64,000 bases of DNA from DRKI01 sp011051875 (lineage in GTDB: Bacteria > Desulfobacterota > Desulfobulbia > Desulfobulbales > Desulfobulbaceae). The notes beneath the pieces were generated by a model. That model was not told where the DNA came from. It did not search any database and worked only from the letters and a program-made list of their open reading frames with translations. This document shows, piece by piece, positions 17,050 to 24,536 of this stretch. The translations under genes were made by a program, and so were the position numbers. The stretch's first letter is position 1. Each line of letters opens with the position of its first letter. The stretch is from the NCBI GenBank assembly GCA_026990385.1, contig JALXDL010000051.1:1-64000 (forward strand), in the 5' to 3' direction.

Positions 17050-17160
17050 ACCTACCTTGCAGGCATGCAAGCAGGATGCAACAGGAACAGGGGCCGGATC
17101 CGCCATTGGCAGGGGGCCGATGTTCCCTTCACTCGACAATCAACACCGCAGAAGAAGATC

Positions 17161-18918
17161 ATGGAAAAGAGAACGATACGACTGGCAGACTGCCGCAAGG
17201 CATATACCTATGACCAGGACAAGGCCTGCACGCCCGGAGAGACCGTGGAGCGGTTCATGCAGCGGCTCAGGGAGGCTGATCTCGATATCCTCAAGGAGGT
17301 GCGCCGCATCGATACCGGCCGCCTGGATATCCCTGTCTATTTTTCGGTCTGCGGCAGGGATGCCCTGAACACCATCGGCACCAAGAAGCAGATGGGCAAG
17401 GGCTCGACCCCGGAGCAGTCCCGGGCCAGCGCCTGCATGGAGCTGGGCGAGCGGTTCAGCTTCTTCAGCTTCATGAAGAATCCCGACAACTTCGTAACCG
17501 GTGACTATGCCGCCATGCAGGCGGCCGGCTACCCGGTCCTGGATATCCGCTTCCTGCTCCAGTCGGTCCACGACACCACCCTGGCGGCGGAGGATCTGGC
17601 CGAGCTGCTCTCCGGCCTGCCCATGCGCTGGACCTGGGCCACCAACCTGAGCAGCGGCGATGACGTCCTGGTCCCCTTCTCCTGGTTCTACGCCATCAAC
17701 GAGTTCAACGGCCCTTCGGCCGGCAATACCTACGAAGAGGCGATCCTGCAGGGGATCTGCGAGATCGTCGAACGTCACGTCTGCGCCGTGGTGAGCCGGG
17801 AGAAGCGCAAGACCCCGGCCATTGATCCCGACTCGGTCACTGACCCGGTGGCGCGGACCCTGATCGACAAGTTCAGGCGGTGCGGCATCGAACTCTACCT
17901 GAACGACTTCTCACTCGACACCGGCATCCCCACTGTCGGCGCCCTGGCCTGGGATCCATCCACCTTCCCGGACAGCAGCGAGATCGTCTACACCGCCGGC
18001 ACCACGCCGGATCCGACCAAGGCCCTGATCCGGGCCCTGACCGAGATCGCGCAACTGGCCGGCGACTTCAACACCTCGGCCAACTACGTGGCCTCGGGGC
18101 TGCCCAAGCCCCTGTCCCTGGACGAGGTGGAGTACGTGGTCAGGCCCGAACAGACCATTGCCCTGGACGAGATGGCCAATGTCGGCGACCAGGACATGCG
18201 GCAGGAGGTGCTCAACTGTGTCCAGGCCCTGGGCAGGCTGAACATGGAGGTGCTGATCCTCAACACCATGCATCCCCGGCTGCAGATCCCGGCCGTCTAC
18301 ACCATCGTCCCTGGCGCCCACTTCCGGGAGCGCGCCGCCGGCGGCGACGCGGCCCTGTTCGCGGCCAAGCTGGCCACCGAGCTCCTGGAGCCGTCGGCCC
18401 TGGAGGAGAAACTCGCCGCCATGGAGGCCAGGATCGACAATGCCTATTACCTGGAGTTCTACCGCGGCAGGAATCTCTACGAGCAGGGCATGGCCGAGGA
18501 GGCGCTGCAGCGGTTCGAGCAGGCCCTGGAGCGCAATCCCAGCCAGGAGGACCTGCCCTATATCTACTCCTACATGGGCAGTTGCCTGCGGGACCTGCAG
18601 CGGTTCGAGCAGGCCATCACCACCCTGGACTCCGGCCTGGCCTGCGACGAGGAGCGGCCCGATATCCACAACATCCTGGGGGTGTGCCACTTCAAGTGCC
18701 AGAACTACGAAAACGCGGTCCATCACTTCCGGCGGGCCGTGGAGCTCAACCCGGTCTCGGCCATCGACTATGCCAACCTGGCCCTGAACCTGGAAAAACT
18801 GGGCCGGACCGACGAGGCGATCACCAACTACCACATCGCCCTGTCCCAGGATCCCACCATCGAGTTCGCCCGCAAGGGTCTGGCCGAACTGCTGGCCTGC
18901 CAGGAGGAGCCCAGGTAG
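17161..18918 (+). CDS. YcaO-domain protein with C-terminal TPR repeats
   Basis: 585-aa protein. The YcaO ATP-binding fold (about 1-400) shows GKGSTPEQSRASACMELGER, NTYEEAILQGICEIVERH and TTPDPTKALIRALTEIAQ. The C-terminal 150 residues form TPR repeats (AYYLEFYRGRNLYEQGMAEE, then ALQRFEQALERNP; VHHFRRAVELNPVSAIDYAN, then LALNLEKLGRTDEA). YcaO enzymes activate peptide backbones with ATP, for cyclodehydration or thioamidation, or support RimO-dependent ribosomal S12 methylthiolation in E. coli. No TfuA, E1-like partner, dehydrogenase or precursor peptide is nearby, so an S12- or translation-related role is as likely as a natural-product one. ATG 17161 is preferred over 17065, giving the usual N-terminus. 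Confidence 0.85.
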   Translation: MEKRTIRLADCRKAYTYDQDKACTPGETVERFMQRLREADLDILKEVRRIDTGRLDIPVYFSVCGRDALNTIGTKKQMGKGSTPEQSRASACMELGERFSFFSFMKNPDNFVTGDYAAMQAAGYPVLDIRFLLQSVHDTTLAAEDLAELLSGLPMRWTWATNLSSGDDVLVPFSWFYAINEFNGPSAGNTYEEAILQGICEIVERHVCAVVSREKRKTPAIDPDSVTDPVARTLIDKFRRCGIELYLNDFSLDTGIPTVGALAWDPSTFPDSSEIVYTAGTTPDPTKALIRALTEIAQLAGDFNTSANYVASGLPKPLSLDEVEYVVRPEQTIALDEMANVGDQDMRQEVLNCVQALGRLNMEVLILNTMHPRLQIPAVYTIVPGAHFRERAAGGDAALFAAKLATELLEPSALEEKLAAMEARIDNAYYLEFYRGRNLYEQGMAEEALQRFEQALERNPSQEDLPYIYSYMGSCLRDLQRFEQAITTLDSGLACDEERPDIHNILGVCHFKCQNYENAVHHFRRAVELNPVSAIDYANLALNLEKLGRTDEAITNYHIALSQDPTIEFARKGLAELLACQEEPR

Positions 18919-18925
18919 CCGCGCC

Positions 18926-19993
18926 ATGAAACCATTTCCCGCCCATCCGGAACGGGTCCTGGTCCGTTCCACCAACTGGATCGGCGACGCGGTGATGACC
19001 ATTCCGGCGGTGCGCGCCATCCGCCGGAATTTTCCCGATGCCGAGATCACCCTGCTCGCCCTGCCCTGGGTGGCGGATATCTTCCGCCACTCGCCCTGGG
19101 TGGACGAACTCCTGCTTTACGAGAAACAGGGCCAGCACCATGGCATGCGCGGCCGGCTGCGGCTGGTCCGGGAGATGAGCGTCCGCGGGTTCGACGCCGC
19201 CATCCTGCTGCAGAACGCCTTTGAGGCGGCCCTGGTCACCAGCCTGGCCCGGATCCCGGTCCGGGCCGGCTACACCACCGACGGCCGGGCGCTGCTGCTC
19301 ACGCACGGGGTCAGGAAGCCGCCCGGCATCGGCGGCAGGCACCAGGTGTATTATTACCAGGAGATGCTGGCCGGCCTGGGCCTGGATCCCGGTCCGGACC
19401 GGCTGGAACTCTATCTTGCACCCGGGGCCGTGGAACAGGCGCGGCAGGCGGTGGATGCTTTCCGTACGGAGCAGAAGGTGCGCGGCCCGGTCATCGGTTT
19501 CAATCCCGGCGCCTCCTATGGTCCGGCCAAGCGCTGGCCCGGGCGCCGGTTCGGCGAGCTGGCCCGGCTGCTCGCCGAGCGCTGCGACTGCATGATCCTT
19601 GTCTTCGGGACCGATGCCGACCGCCAGGCGGCCCGGTTGATCCGGGAGAGCTGCCCGCGGCCGAAACGGATCCTCGATCTCACCGGCCGGACCGACCTGG
19701 CCCTGGCCCTGGCCTTCATCGACCGGTGTGACGTCTTTGTGACCAACGATTCCGGCCTCATGCACGTGGCCGCGGCCCTGGACGTGCCCCTGGTGGCCAT
19801 CTTCGGGTCCACCGATCACGTGGCCACCGGTCCCTTCAGTGAACGGGCGGCCATTGTCCGCAGGCCCATGGCGTGCAGTCCCTGCATGAAGACGCACTGC
19901 CCGCAGGGCCATTTCCGCTGCATGGAAGCAGTAACCGCCGGCGAGGTGCTGGCGGCCATGGAACCCTACCTGTGCATGGAGACGGTCGCATGA
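18926..19993 (+). CDS. waaF: ADP-heptose:LPS heptosyltransferase II
   Basis: GT9-family enzyme adding the second heptose to the LPS inner core at the cytoplasmic membrane. RSTNWIGDAVMTIPAVRAIR at the N-terminus, IGFNPGASYGPAKRWP, and the ADP-heptose site VTNDSGLMHVAAALDVPLVA (then IFG) are diagnostic. Length 355 aa is standard. It starts 7 bp after the YcaO gene and its stop overlaps the gmhB start (ATGA). Its presence argues for a heptose-containing Gram-negative LPS. Confidence 0.94.
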   Translation: MKPFPAHPERVLVRSTNWIGDAVMTIPAVRAIRRNFPDAEITLLALPWVADIFRHSPWVDELLLYEKQGQHHGMRGRLRLVREMSVRGFDAAILLQNAFEAALVTSLARIPVRAGYTTDGRALLLTHGVRKPPGIGGRHQVYYYQEMLAGLGLDPGPDRLELYLAPGAVEQARQAVDAFRTEQKVRGPVIGFNPGASYGPAKRWPGRRFGELARLLAERCDCMILVFGTDADRQAARLIRESCPRPKRILDLTGRTDLALALAFIDRCDVFVTNDSGLMHVAAALDVPLVAIFGSTDHVATGPFSERAAIVRRPMACSPCMKTHCPQGHFRCMEAVTAGEVLAAMEPYLCMETVA

Positions 19994-20601
19994 GCCCTGC
20001 CTGGAACCGGACCGGGAAACGGCCGGCCGTTTTTCTCGACCGCGACGGCACCATCAACGAACAGATGGGGTATATCAACCACATCAGCCGGTTCCGGCTC
20101 CTTCCCGGGGTCGGCGCCGCCATCCGCAGGCTCAACGAACGTGACATTCCCGTGGTCGTGGTCACCAACCAGTCCGGGCTGGCCCGCGGGTATTTTCCGG
20201 ACATACTTCTCAGGCAGGTTCATGAACTGATGCACGCCCGGCTCGCCGACGATGGTGCGCACATCGACGGCCTCTATGTCTGTCCCCATCACCCCGAGGC
20301 AAGGGAGGAGCGCTACCGCGTACGCTGCGACTGCCGCAAGCCCGGCACCGGGCTCCTGGAGCAGGCGGCCCGGGACCTGGACCTGGACCTGGGCCGATCC
20401 TTCATGGTCGGCGACCGCTGGTCCGACCTGGAGTGCGGTGCCCGGGTCGGCGCCACCCCCATCCTGGTCCTGACCGGCTACGGCCGGGGAGACCATGCCT
20501 ATATCGGTCCGGGAAAAAACCTGCAGCCCGCCCTGGTGGCAGAGGACCTGGCCGCGGCAGTGGACTGGATCCTGGCAAGGATTGATGGAAACGGCTCGTA
20601 G
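19990..20601 (+). CDS. gmhB: D-glycero-beta-D-manno-heptose 1,7-bisphosphate 7-phosphatase
   Basis: HAD-family phosphatase of ADP-heptose synthesis, matching the preceding heptosyltransferase. FLDRDGTINEQMGYI carries the nucleophile and acid/base aspartates, VVVTNQSG is motif II, and a zinc loop is formed by YVCPHHPE and RCDCRKPGTG. MVGDRWSDLECG gives the Mg-binding acidic residues. The start at 19990 overlaps the waaF stop; an in-frame upstream extension inside waaF is not needed. Histidinol-phosphatase-like relatives share the fold, but context decides. Length 203 aa. Confidence 0.93.
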   Translation: MSPAWNRTGKRPAVFLDRDGTINEQMGYINHISRFRLLPGVGAAIRRLNERDIPVVVVTNQSGLARGYFPDILLRQVHELMHARLADDGAHIDGLYVCPHHPEAREERYRVRCDCRKPGTGLLEQAARDLDLDLGRSFMVGDRWSDLECGARVGATPILVLTGYGRGDHAYIGPGKNLQPALVAEDLAAAVDWILARIDGNGS

Positions 20602-20622
20602 ATCGCTTGTGAAATACGCGGG
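20600..20622. repeat. End fragment of family D repeat
   Basis: AGATCGCTTGTGAAATACGC followed by GGG matches the right end of the 176-bp element at 24361-24536. Only this terminus is present, between the convergent gmhB and AEC genes. The remaining 36 bp to the AEC stop show no terminator. Confidence 0.6.
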
Positions 20623-20658
20623 TTGGTTCCTTGCGTTTACCTTCGTGCCACGCTCCGC

Positions 20659-21576
20659 TCAGGGCAAACCCAGCCAGAGCATGTAGCTGGCCATGGAGAG
20701 CAGGGTGGTGGCAACGATGGTGCCGCCGGTGGATTCGGTGTCGCCGCCCAGGGCCGCGGCCAGGACATAGTTGATGGTGGCCGAGGGCGCGGCCAGCAGG
20801 ATGATCATGACGCGGGCCATGGTATCAAGGGGCAGGCCGGCGAGGTGCAGGAGGAGCAGGGCGATGGCCGGCATGAGCAGCAGCTTGCAGGCCGTGCCGA
20901 GGAGGATGAGCAGGATGTTGCTGCGCAGCTGGCCCGGACCGAGAGAGGTGCCGATACTGAACAGGGCGAGCGGCAGGGTGGCGCCGGCGATGATGTCCAG
21001 GCTGCGGCCGATGACAGCGGGCAGGGGGAGGCCGGATACCGCCACCGCGAGACCGGCCCCGCAGGCCAGGACCAGGGGGTTGAGCAGGGTGGAGGCGAGC
21101 AGGTAGCGGCCAGGGGATTTGCTGCTGTACAGGCGCAGGCTGAGCACCGACAGGAGATTGACCAGGGGCACAATGAAGGCCATCAGGATACTGGCATGGA
21201 GCAGGCCGGTGTCGCCAAAGGCGGAGAAACTCACCGGCAGGCCCATGTAGGCATAGTTGCCCCGGAAGGAGTTGGTCATGAACGAGCCGCCGGCCCGGCG
21301 CGGGACAAGCGGAGTGGTGCTCAGGGCCCAGGTGATGGCGAACATCAGGAGGATGGTGGCCGCCATGACCAGCAGCAGTGGCGGGTTGACCAGGTGGCGG
21401 ACGTCGGCGGCCGAGATCTTTCTGAACAACAGCGCCGGCAGCAGGGCGTGGTAGATGAGCCGGTTGCAGTCCCGGCTGAAGCGGGAGTCGATGAGGCCGG
21501 CCAGGTGCAGTCCTTTGCCGGCAAAGAGGACCAGGAAGACCGGGGCAATGACCCCCAGGGTTGCCAGGGGCGGCAT
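20659..21576 (-). CDS. AEC-family membrane transporter (auxin efflux carrier type)
   Basis: Integral inner-membrane carrier, 305 aa with about ten hydrophobic segments. Family features are the N-terminal VIAPVFLVLFAGKGLHLAG, SFRGNYAYMGLPVSFSAFGD in the middle, and NYVLAAALGGD near the end. Bacterial members export or import small organic anions such as malonate or malate; the substrate here is unknown. The start overlaps the stop of the upstream gene by one base (TGATG), so translation is coupled. Last gene of the coaX-ldcA-unknown-AEC operon. Confidence 0.85.
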   Translation of the reverse strand: MPPLATLGVIAPVFLVLFAGKGLHLAGLIDSRFSRDCNRLIYHALLPALLFRKISAADVRHLVNPPLLLVMAATILLMFAITWALSTTPLVPRRAGGSFMTNSFRGNYAYMGLPVSFSAFGDTGLLHASILMAFIVPLVNLLSVLSLRLYSSKSPGRYLLASTLLNPLVLACGAGLAVAVSGLPLPAVIGRSLDIIAGATLPLALFSIGTSLGPGQLRSNILLILLGTACKLLLMPAIALLLLHLAGLPLDTMARVMIILLAAPSATINYVLAAALGGDTESTGGTIVATTLLSMASYMLWLGLP

Positions 21577-22229
21577 CAGCGGAGGCTGAAACGTACGTTC
21601 CAGCCGTTGTTCAGGATGGTGCCCATGACCGGCGACTTGATCTCCCAGGGCTGGAAGCGGTAGTCCGCGTCCCTGCGGTCCCGGTAGGCCCCGACATCCC
21701 AGTCCGGTCCCACCGCGACCCGGAAGCAGGGCCGCGGCAGGGACAGCAGCCCGGTCTTGACCTTGACCGGGCAGAGTTCGAAGTCCACCTTCCGGGCCCG
21801 GTCGGACAGGGTCACCGTCTTGGTGGCGTTGTCGAACGCCAGGTGGAGTTCAAAGGTTTTTTTCATTCCCGCCCGATCCATCCTCTCGCACCAGGCCGGG
21901 TCATCGTGCCGCCAGGAGACCACGAGGCCGTGCCGTTTCTTTTTCACCCGGACCGGGGCGTCCATATCGTTGATGGCCAGGATCTTCTCTTCCAGCAGGT
22001 CCATGAGCACGGGTTCGCCGCTGCCGGCAAAGAACCAGACCCGGCGGATGATCATGCCCAGGAGAAAGGGCAGGGAGACGGCCACCAGTACCAGCCAGCT
22101 CAGCAGGGCCAGCAGGTACTGGCCGGTCTGGAGGCTGGCGCGCACCAGGAGCACCGGCAGCAGTCCAAGGCCGTAGAGCAGCGCAAGCAGGATGAGATAG
22201 AAGGCAGTCTGGATGTATCGCTTCAACAT
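21576..22229 (-). CDS. Conserved-looking membrane protein of unknown function
   Basis: I do not recognise this 217-aa protein. Two hydrophobic segments (about 8-30 and 37-62) anchor a soluble C-terminal domain rich in beta strands and charged residues (PVRVKKKRHGLVVSWRHDDP, FELHLAFDNATKTVTLSD). The soluble half would lie in the cytoplasm if the positive-inside rule holds. It is sandwiched tightly between ldcA (13 bp) and the AEC carrier (1-bp overlap), so it is part of that operon. No catalytic motif is evident. Confidence 0.7.
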   Translation of the reverse strand: MLKRYIQTAFYLILLALLYGLGLLPVLLVRASLQTGQYLLALLSWLVLVAVSLPFLLGMIIRRVWFFAGSGEPVLMDLLEEKILAINDMDAPVRVKKKRHGLVVSWRHDDPAWCERMDRAGMKKTFELHLAFDNATKTVTLSDRARKVDFELCPVKVKTGLLSLPRPCFRVAVGPDWDVGAYRDRRDADYRFQPWEIKSPVMGTILNNGWNVRFSLR

Positions 22230-22242
22230 GGCTCTCTGTGAT

Positions 22243-23241
22243 CTACCGGTTCCGGAGGCAGGATTCCGGGTACAGGGTGAGGGAACCGGTCAGGCTGTTC
22301 ATCTCCGCCTCCATGCCAAGGGGCAGGGCGGCGTTGCGTTGGCCATGGCCGGCGGGAACGTTGCCCCAGACCGGGAAATCGGCCTTCGGCGTCAGCTCCA
22401 GGACCCGCTTCCAGACCTGCTCCTGCAGCCGGATGGTCTCGAGGGTGTCGCCGGAGGGGTGGTCGAAGCCGCCGAGCAGCAGGCCGGCCGGCCGATCCAG
22501 CCGTCCTGCCGCCGCAAGCTGGGTGAGCATGCGGTCAAGCCGGTACATGGGTTCGCCGGTGTCCTCGAGCAGGACAATGGTGTCCTGCCAGCAGATCTCC
22601 CACGGTGTGCCCAGCATGGAGACAAGACAGGAGAGATTGCCGCCTGTCAGCCGGCCGCGGCCGATACCGGGACGCAGGACCTCCATGCCCGTGCTGTCCG
22701 GCCCGGCCGGTTCACCTGCGAGCAGGGCAAAGAGGCGCTGCAGGTCTTTTTTCTCCGTCCGTCCCAGGGTGGTGACCATGGGACCGTGCATGGTCACCAG
22801 GCCGGCGCCGCGGTTGAGGGAGGCATGGAGCACGGTCAGGTCGCTGAAGCCGATCAGCCACCTGGGGTGGCGACGGCAAAACTCCAGGTCCAGCCGGTCC
22901 GCGATCCGCAGGCAGCCGTAACCGCCGCGCATGGCCATCAGGCCCCGGATCTCCTCGTCGGCCCAGAGGGCGTGCAGGGAGCGGATGCGCTCCCGGTCCG
23001 GGGCGGCGAGATAGTCCCCGGCCGGCCCGATCCTGGCCAGGCGGACATGGTAGCCCATCTGGCGCAGGATGCGCAGGCCGCCTTCGGCCCGGCCCGGGTC
23101 CCGCACCGGTCCGGCCGGCAGGACAATGCCGATGGTGTCGCCCGGCCGCAGGCGCGGTGGCAGCAGGACCGGGTGCCGATATGCCGAGGCCGCGCCAAGG
23201 TCACGGGGCACCTGCCCGGCCGATGGTTCAGTAGGGGGCAT
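22243..23241 (-). CDS. ldcA: Muramoyltetrapeptide (LD) carboxypeptidase
   Basis: Cytoplasmic serine peptidase of family S66 that trims recycled murein tetrapeptides to tripeptides. RPGDTIGIVLPAGPV starts the domain. The nucleophile is the Ser of LIGFSDLT; the Glu is in VLLEDTGE and the His in PAGHGQRN. Length is 332 aa with an N-terminal extension of about 30 residues before the usual start of homology. GGGAG lies 8 nt before the chosen ATG. It overlaps coaX by 14 bp. Confidence 0.9.
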   Translation of the reverse strand: MPPTEPSAGQVPRDLGAASAYRHPVLLPPRLRPGDTIGIVLPAGPVRDPGRAEGGLRILRQMGYHVRLARIGPAGDYLAAPDRERIRSLHALWADEEIRGLMAMRGGYGCLRIADRLDLEFCRRHPRWLIGFSDLTVLHASLNRGAGLVTMHGPMVTTLGRTEKKDLQRLFALLAGEPAGPDSTGMEVLRPGIGRGRLTGGNLSCLVSMLGTPWEICWQDTIVLLEDTGEPMYRLDRMLTQLAAAGRLDRPAGLLLGGFDHPSGDTLETIRLQEQVWKRVLELTPKADFPVWGNVPAGHGQRNAALPLGMEAEMNSLTGSLTLYPESCLRNR

Positions 23242-24046
23242 CCGGATCTCCCTGGTTCATGGCGTGGATCAGGCGCAGGCCGTTCAGGGTCAGGTCCGGT
23301 TCGATCCGGTCGATGGCTGCGGTAAAGGGCGCCACCAAGTGCGCCATGCCGCCGGTGGCCACCGTGGGAACACGCTCCCGGTCCGGGGCCAGCTCCCTGG
23401 CCAGGATCTCCACCATCCTGTCCACCAGGCCGCCGAAACCGTAGAGCATGCCGGAGCGGATGGCGGACACGGTGCTGGTGCCGATGACCTGTTTCGGCGT
23501 CGTGTTGATATCGATCCGGGGCAGCTTGGCAGTGCGGCCGGCCAGGGCATCGAGCGAGATGGAGATGCCCGGATGGATGGTGCCGCCCAGGTATCTTTTC
23601 CGCCCGTCCACGCAGTCAAAGGTGATGGCGGTGCCGAAGTCGATGACGATCAGGGCCTGTTGTAGGATGTGCCAGGCCGCCACCGCGTTGACGATCCGGT
23701 CGGCTCCCACCTCGGCCGGGTTGTCCGTGGCCACGGTGATGCCGGTGATCGTCCTGTGATCGACCCGGATGGGCGGGCTGGCAAGCTGATCGCCCAGGTA
23801 CTTGTCCGCATAGCCCAGCCAGCTCGTCTCCAGGGTAGGCACCACCGAGGAGATGATGAAACCGGTGATGGCGGCGTCGTCGATCCCGGCCATCTGGAAC
23901 AGGGCATGGTAGCGGATGGCCAGCTCGTCGGCGGTGCGGTCCCGGTCCGACTTGAGACGCCAGTGGACAACGAGCCGGCCGTCCCGGAACAGGCCGCTCA
24001 CGGTATGGGAATTCCCCACATCAACGGCAAGAAGCATTGCGGTCAC
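23228..24046 (-). CDS. coaX: Type III pantothenate kinase
   Basis: First step of CoA synthesis. ASKHA-fold motifs: LLAVDVGNSHTVSGLF (phosphate 1), NPAEVGADRIVNAVAA, ALIVIDFGTAITFDCVD and GGTIHPGISIS. Type III kinases are K+-dependent and insensitive to CoA feedback. The start is either the GTG at 24046 or the ATG 9 bp later; neither has a clear ribosome site. It leads the operon, overlapping ldcA. Confidence 0.93.
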   Translation of the reverse strand: MTAMLLAVDVGNSHTVSGLFRDGRLVVHWRLKSDRDRTADELAIRYHALFQMAGIDDAAITGFIISSVVPTLETSWLGYADKYLGDQLASPPIRVDHRTITGITVATDNPAEVGADRIVNAVAAWHILQQALIVIDFGTAITFDCVDGRKRYLGGTIHPGISISLDALAGRTAKLPRIDINTTPKQVIGTSTVSAIRSGMLYGFGGLVDRMVEILARELAPDRERVPTVATGGMAHLVAPFTAAIDRIEPDLTLNGLRLIHAMNQGDPDAPY

Positions 24047-24165
24047 CGGAAAAATTGCATGGGGTCCAGGGCCGGGTGAAGGAGGCGGAAGCGGTCATTC
24101 CGCTCCCGGTACGGCCGGCCGGGTCCAGGAAGAACGTGCACCGTTTTTGCCACGACCGGCAAGGT

Positions 24166-24316
24166 CTGAATTGAGCATTTCATTCATCTGGAACTAGAAA
24201 AAGATATAAAATAGATGGTTTTCATTTTTCAGTCTTGCAGGCGGATGCAATCCCCCGGGATTTTCGGTTTTGCCCCGATCTGTATCGCCTTGCGGTGTTC
24301 CATGGGGGAAGAGTAA
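24166..24316 (+). repeat. Family B MITE-like repeat, truncated copy
   Basis: Starts CTGAATTGAGCATTTCATTC and contains TTTTGCCCCGATCTGTATCG followed by CCTTGCGGTGTTCCATGG, matching the 13681 copy throughout its left two thirds. The right end is missing, replaced by unrelated sequence with an A-run. It occupies the 489-bp gap 24047-24535 together with the family D element. The first 120 bp of that gap are featureless. Confidence 0.65.
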
Positions 24317-24360
24317 ACGATCTGGTGATGGTTCGCCAAAAAAAAAAAGCTTCCCGCCTG

Positions 24361-24536
24361 GCCCGCATATTTCACAAAAGCCGTCGCGAAAGGCCTGAAA
24401 GTGCCATGAATGCAAGGAACAATGCATAACGTTCCGCAGGCATATTGAAAAATTCCGAGGAATCCTTTTTGCGCTGTGGCGCAGCAGGCATGGTGATTCC
24501 GGGCCTTGCAGCAGATCGCTTGGGAAATACGCAGGC
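24361..24536 (+). repeat. Family D 176-bp element with terminal inverted repeats, copy 1
   Basis: Terminal repeats GCCCGCATATTTCACAA (left) and GCCTGCGTATTTCCCAA (right, read inward) differ at three positions. The body matches 49246-49421 in reverse orientation across the full 176 bp, including GTCGCGAAAG, ATGAATGCAAGGAACA, ATTCCGAGGAATCCTTTTTG and GCAGATCGCTTG. The last base of the element is part of the TAG stop of the sulfur oxidoreductase gene. Short open frames inside look like chance products. Confidence 0.85.

Noticed and set aside
15277..17139. 620-codon open frame antisense to tsaE and the EAL-HDOD gene
   Set aside because: It opposes two well-supported genes, and its translation shows no domain. 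Similar shadows oppose the YejA-like (11972-13699), TRAP permease (56002-57738) and ATP-grasp (61819-63495) genes and are rejected likewise.
24194..24427. Short open frames inside and around the family B and D elements
   Set aside because: Their translations recur only because the DNA repeats recur. They lack ribosome-binding sites and cross the element boundaries.
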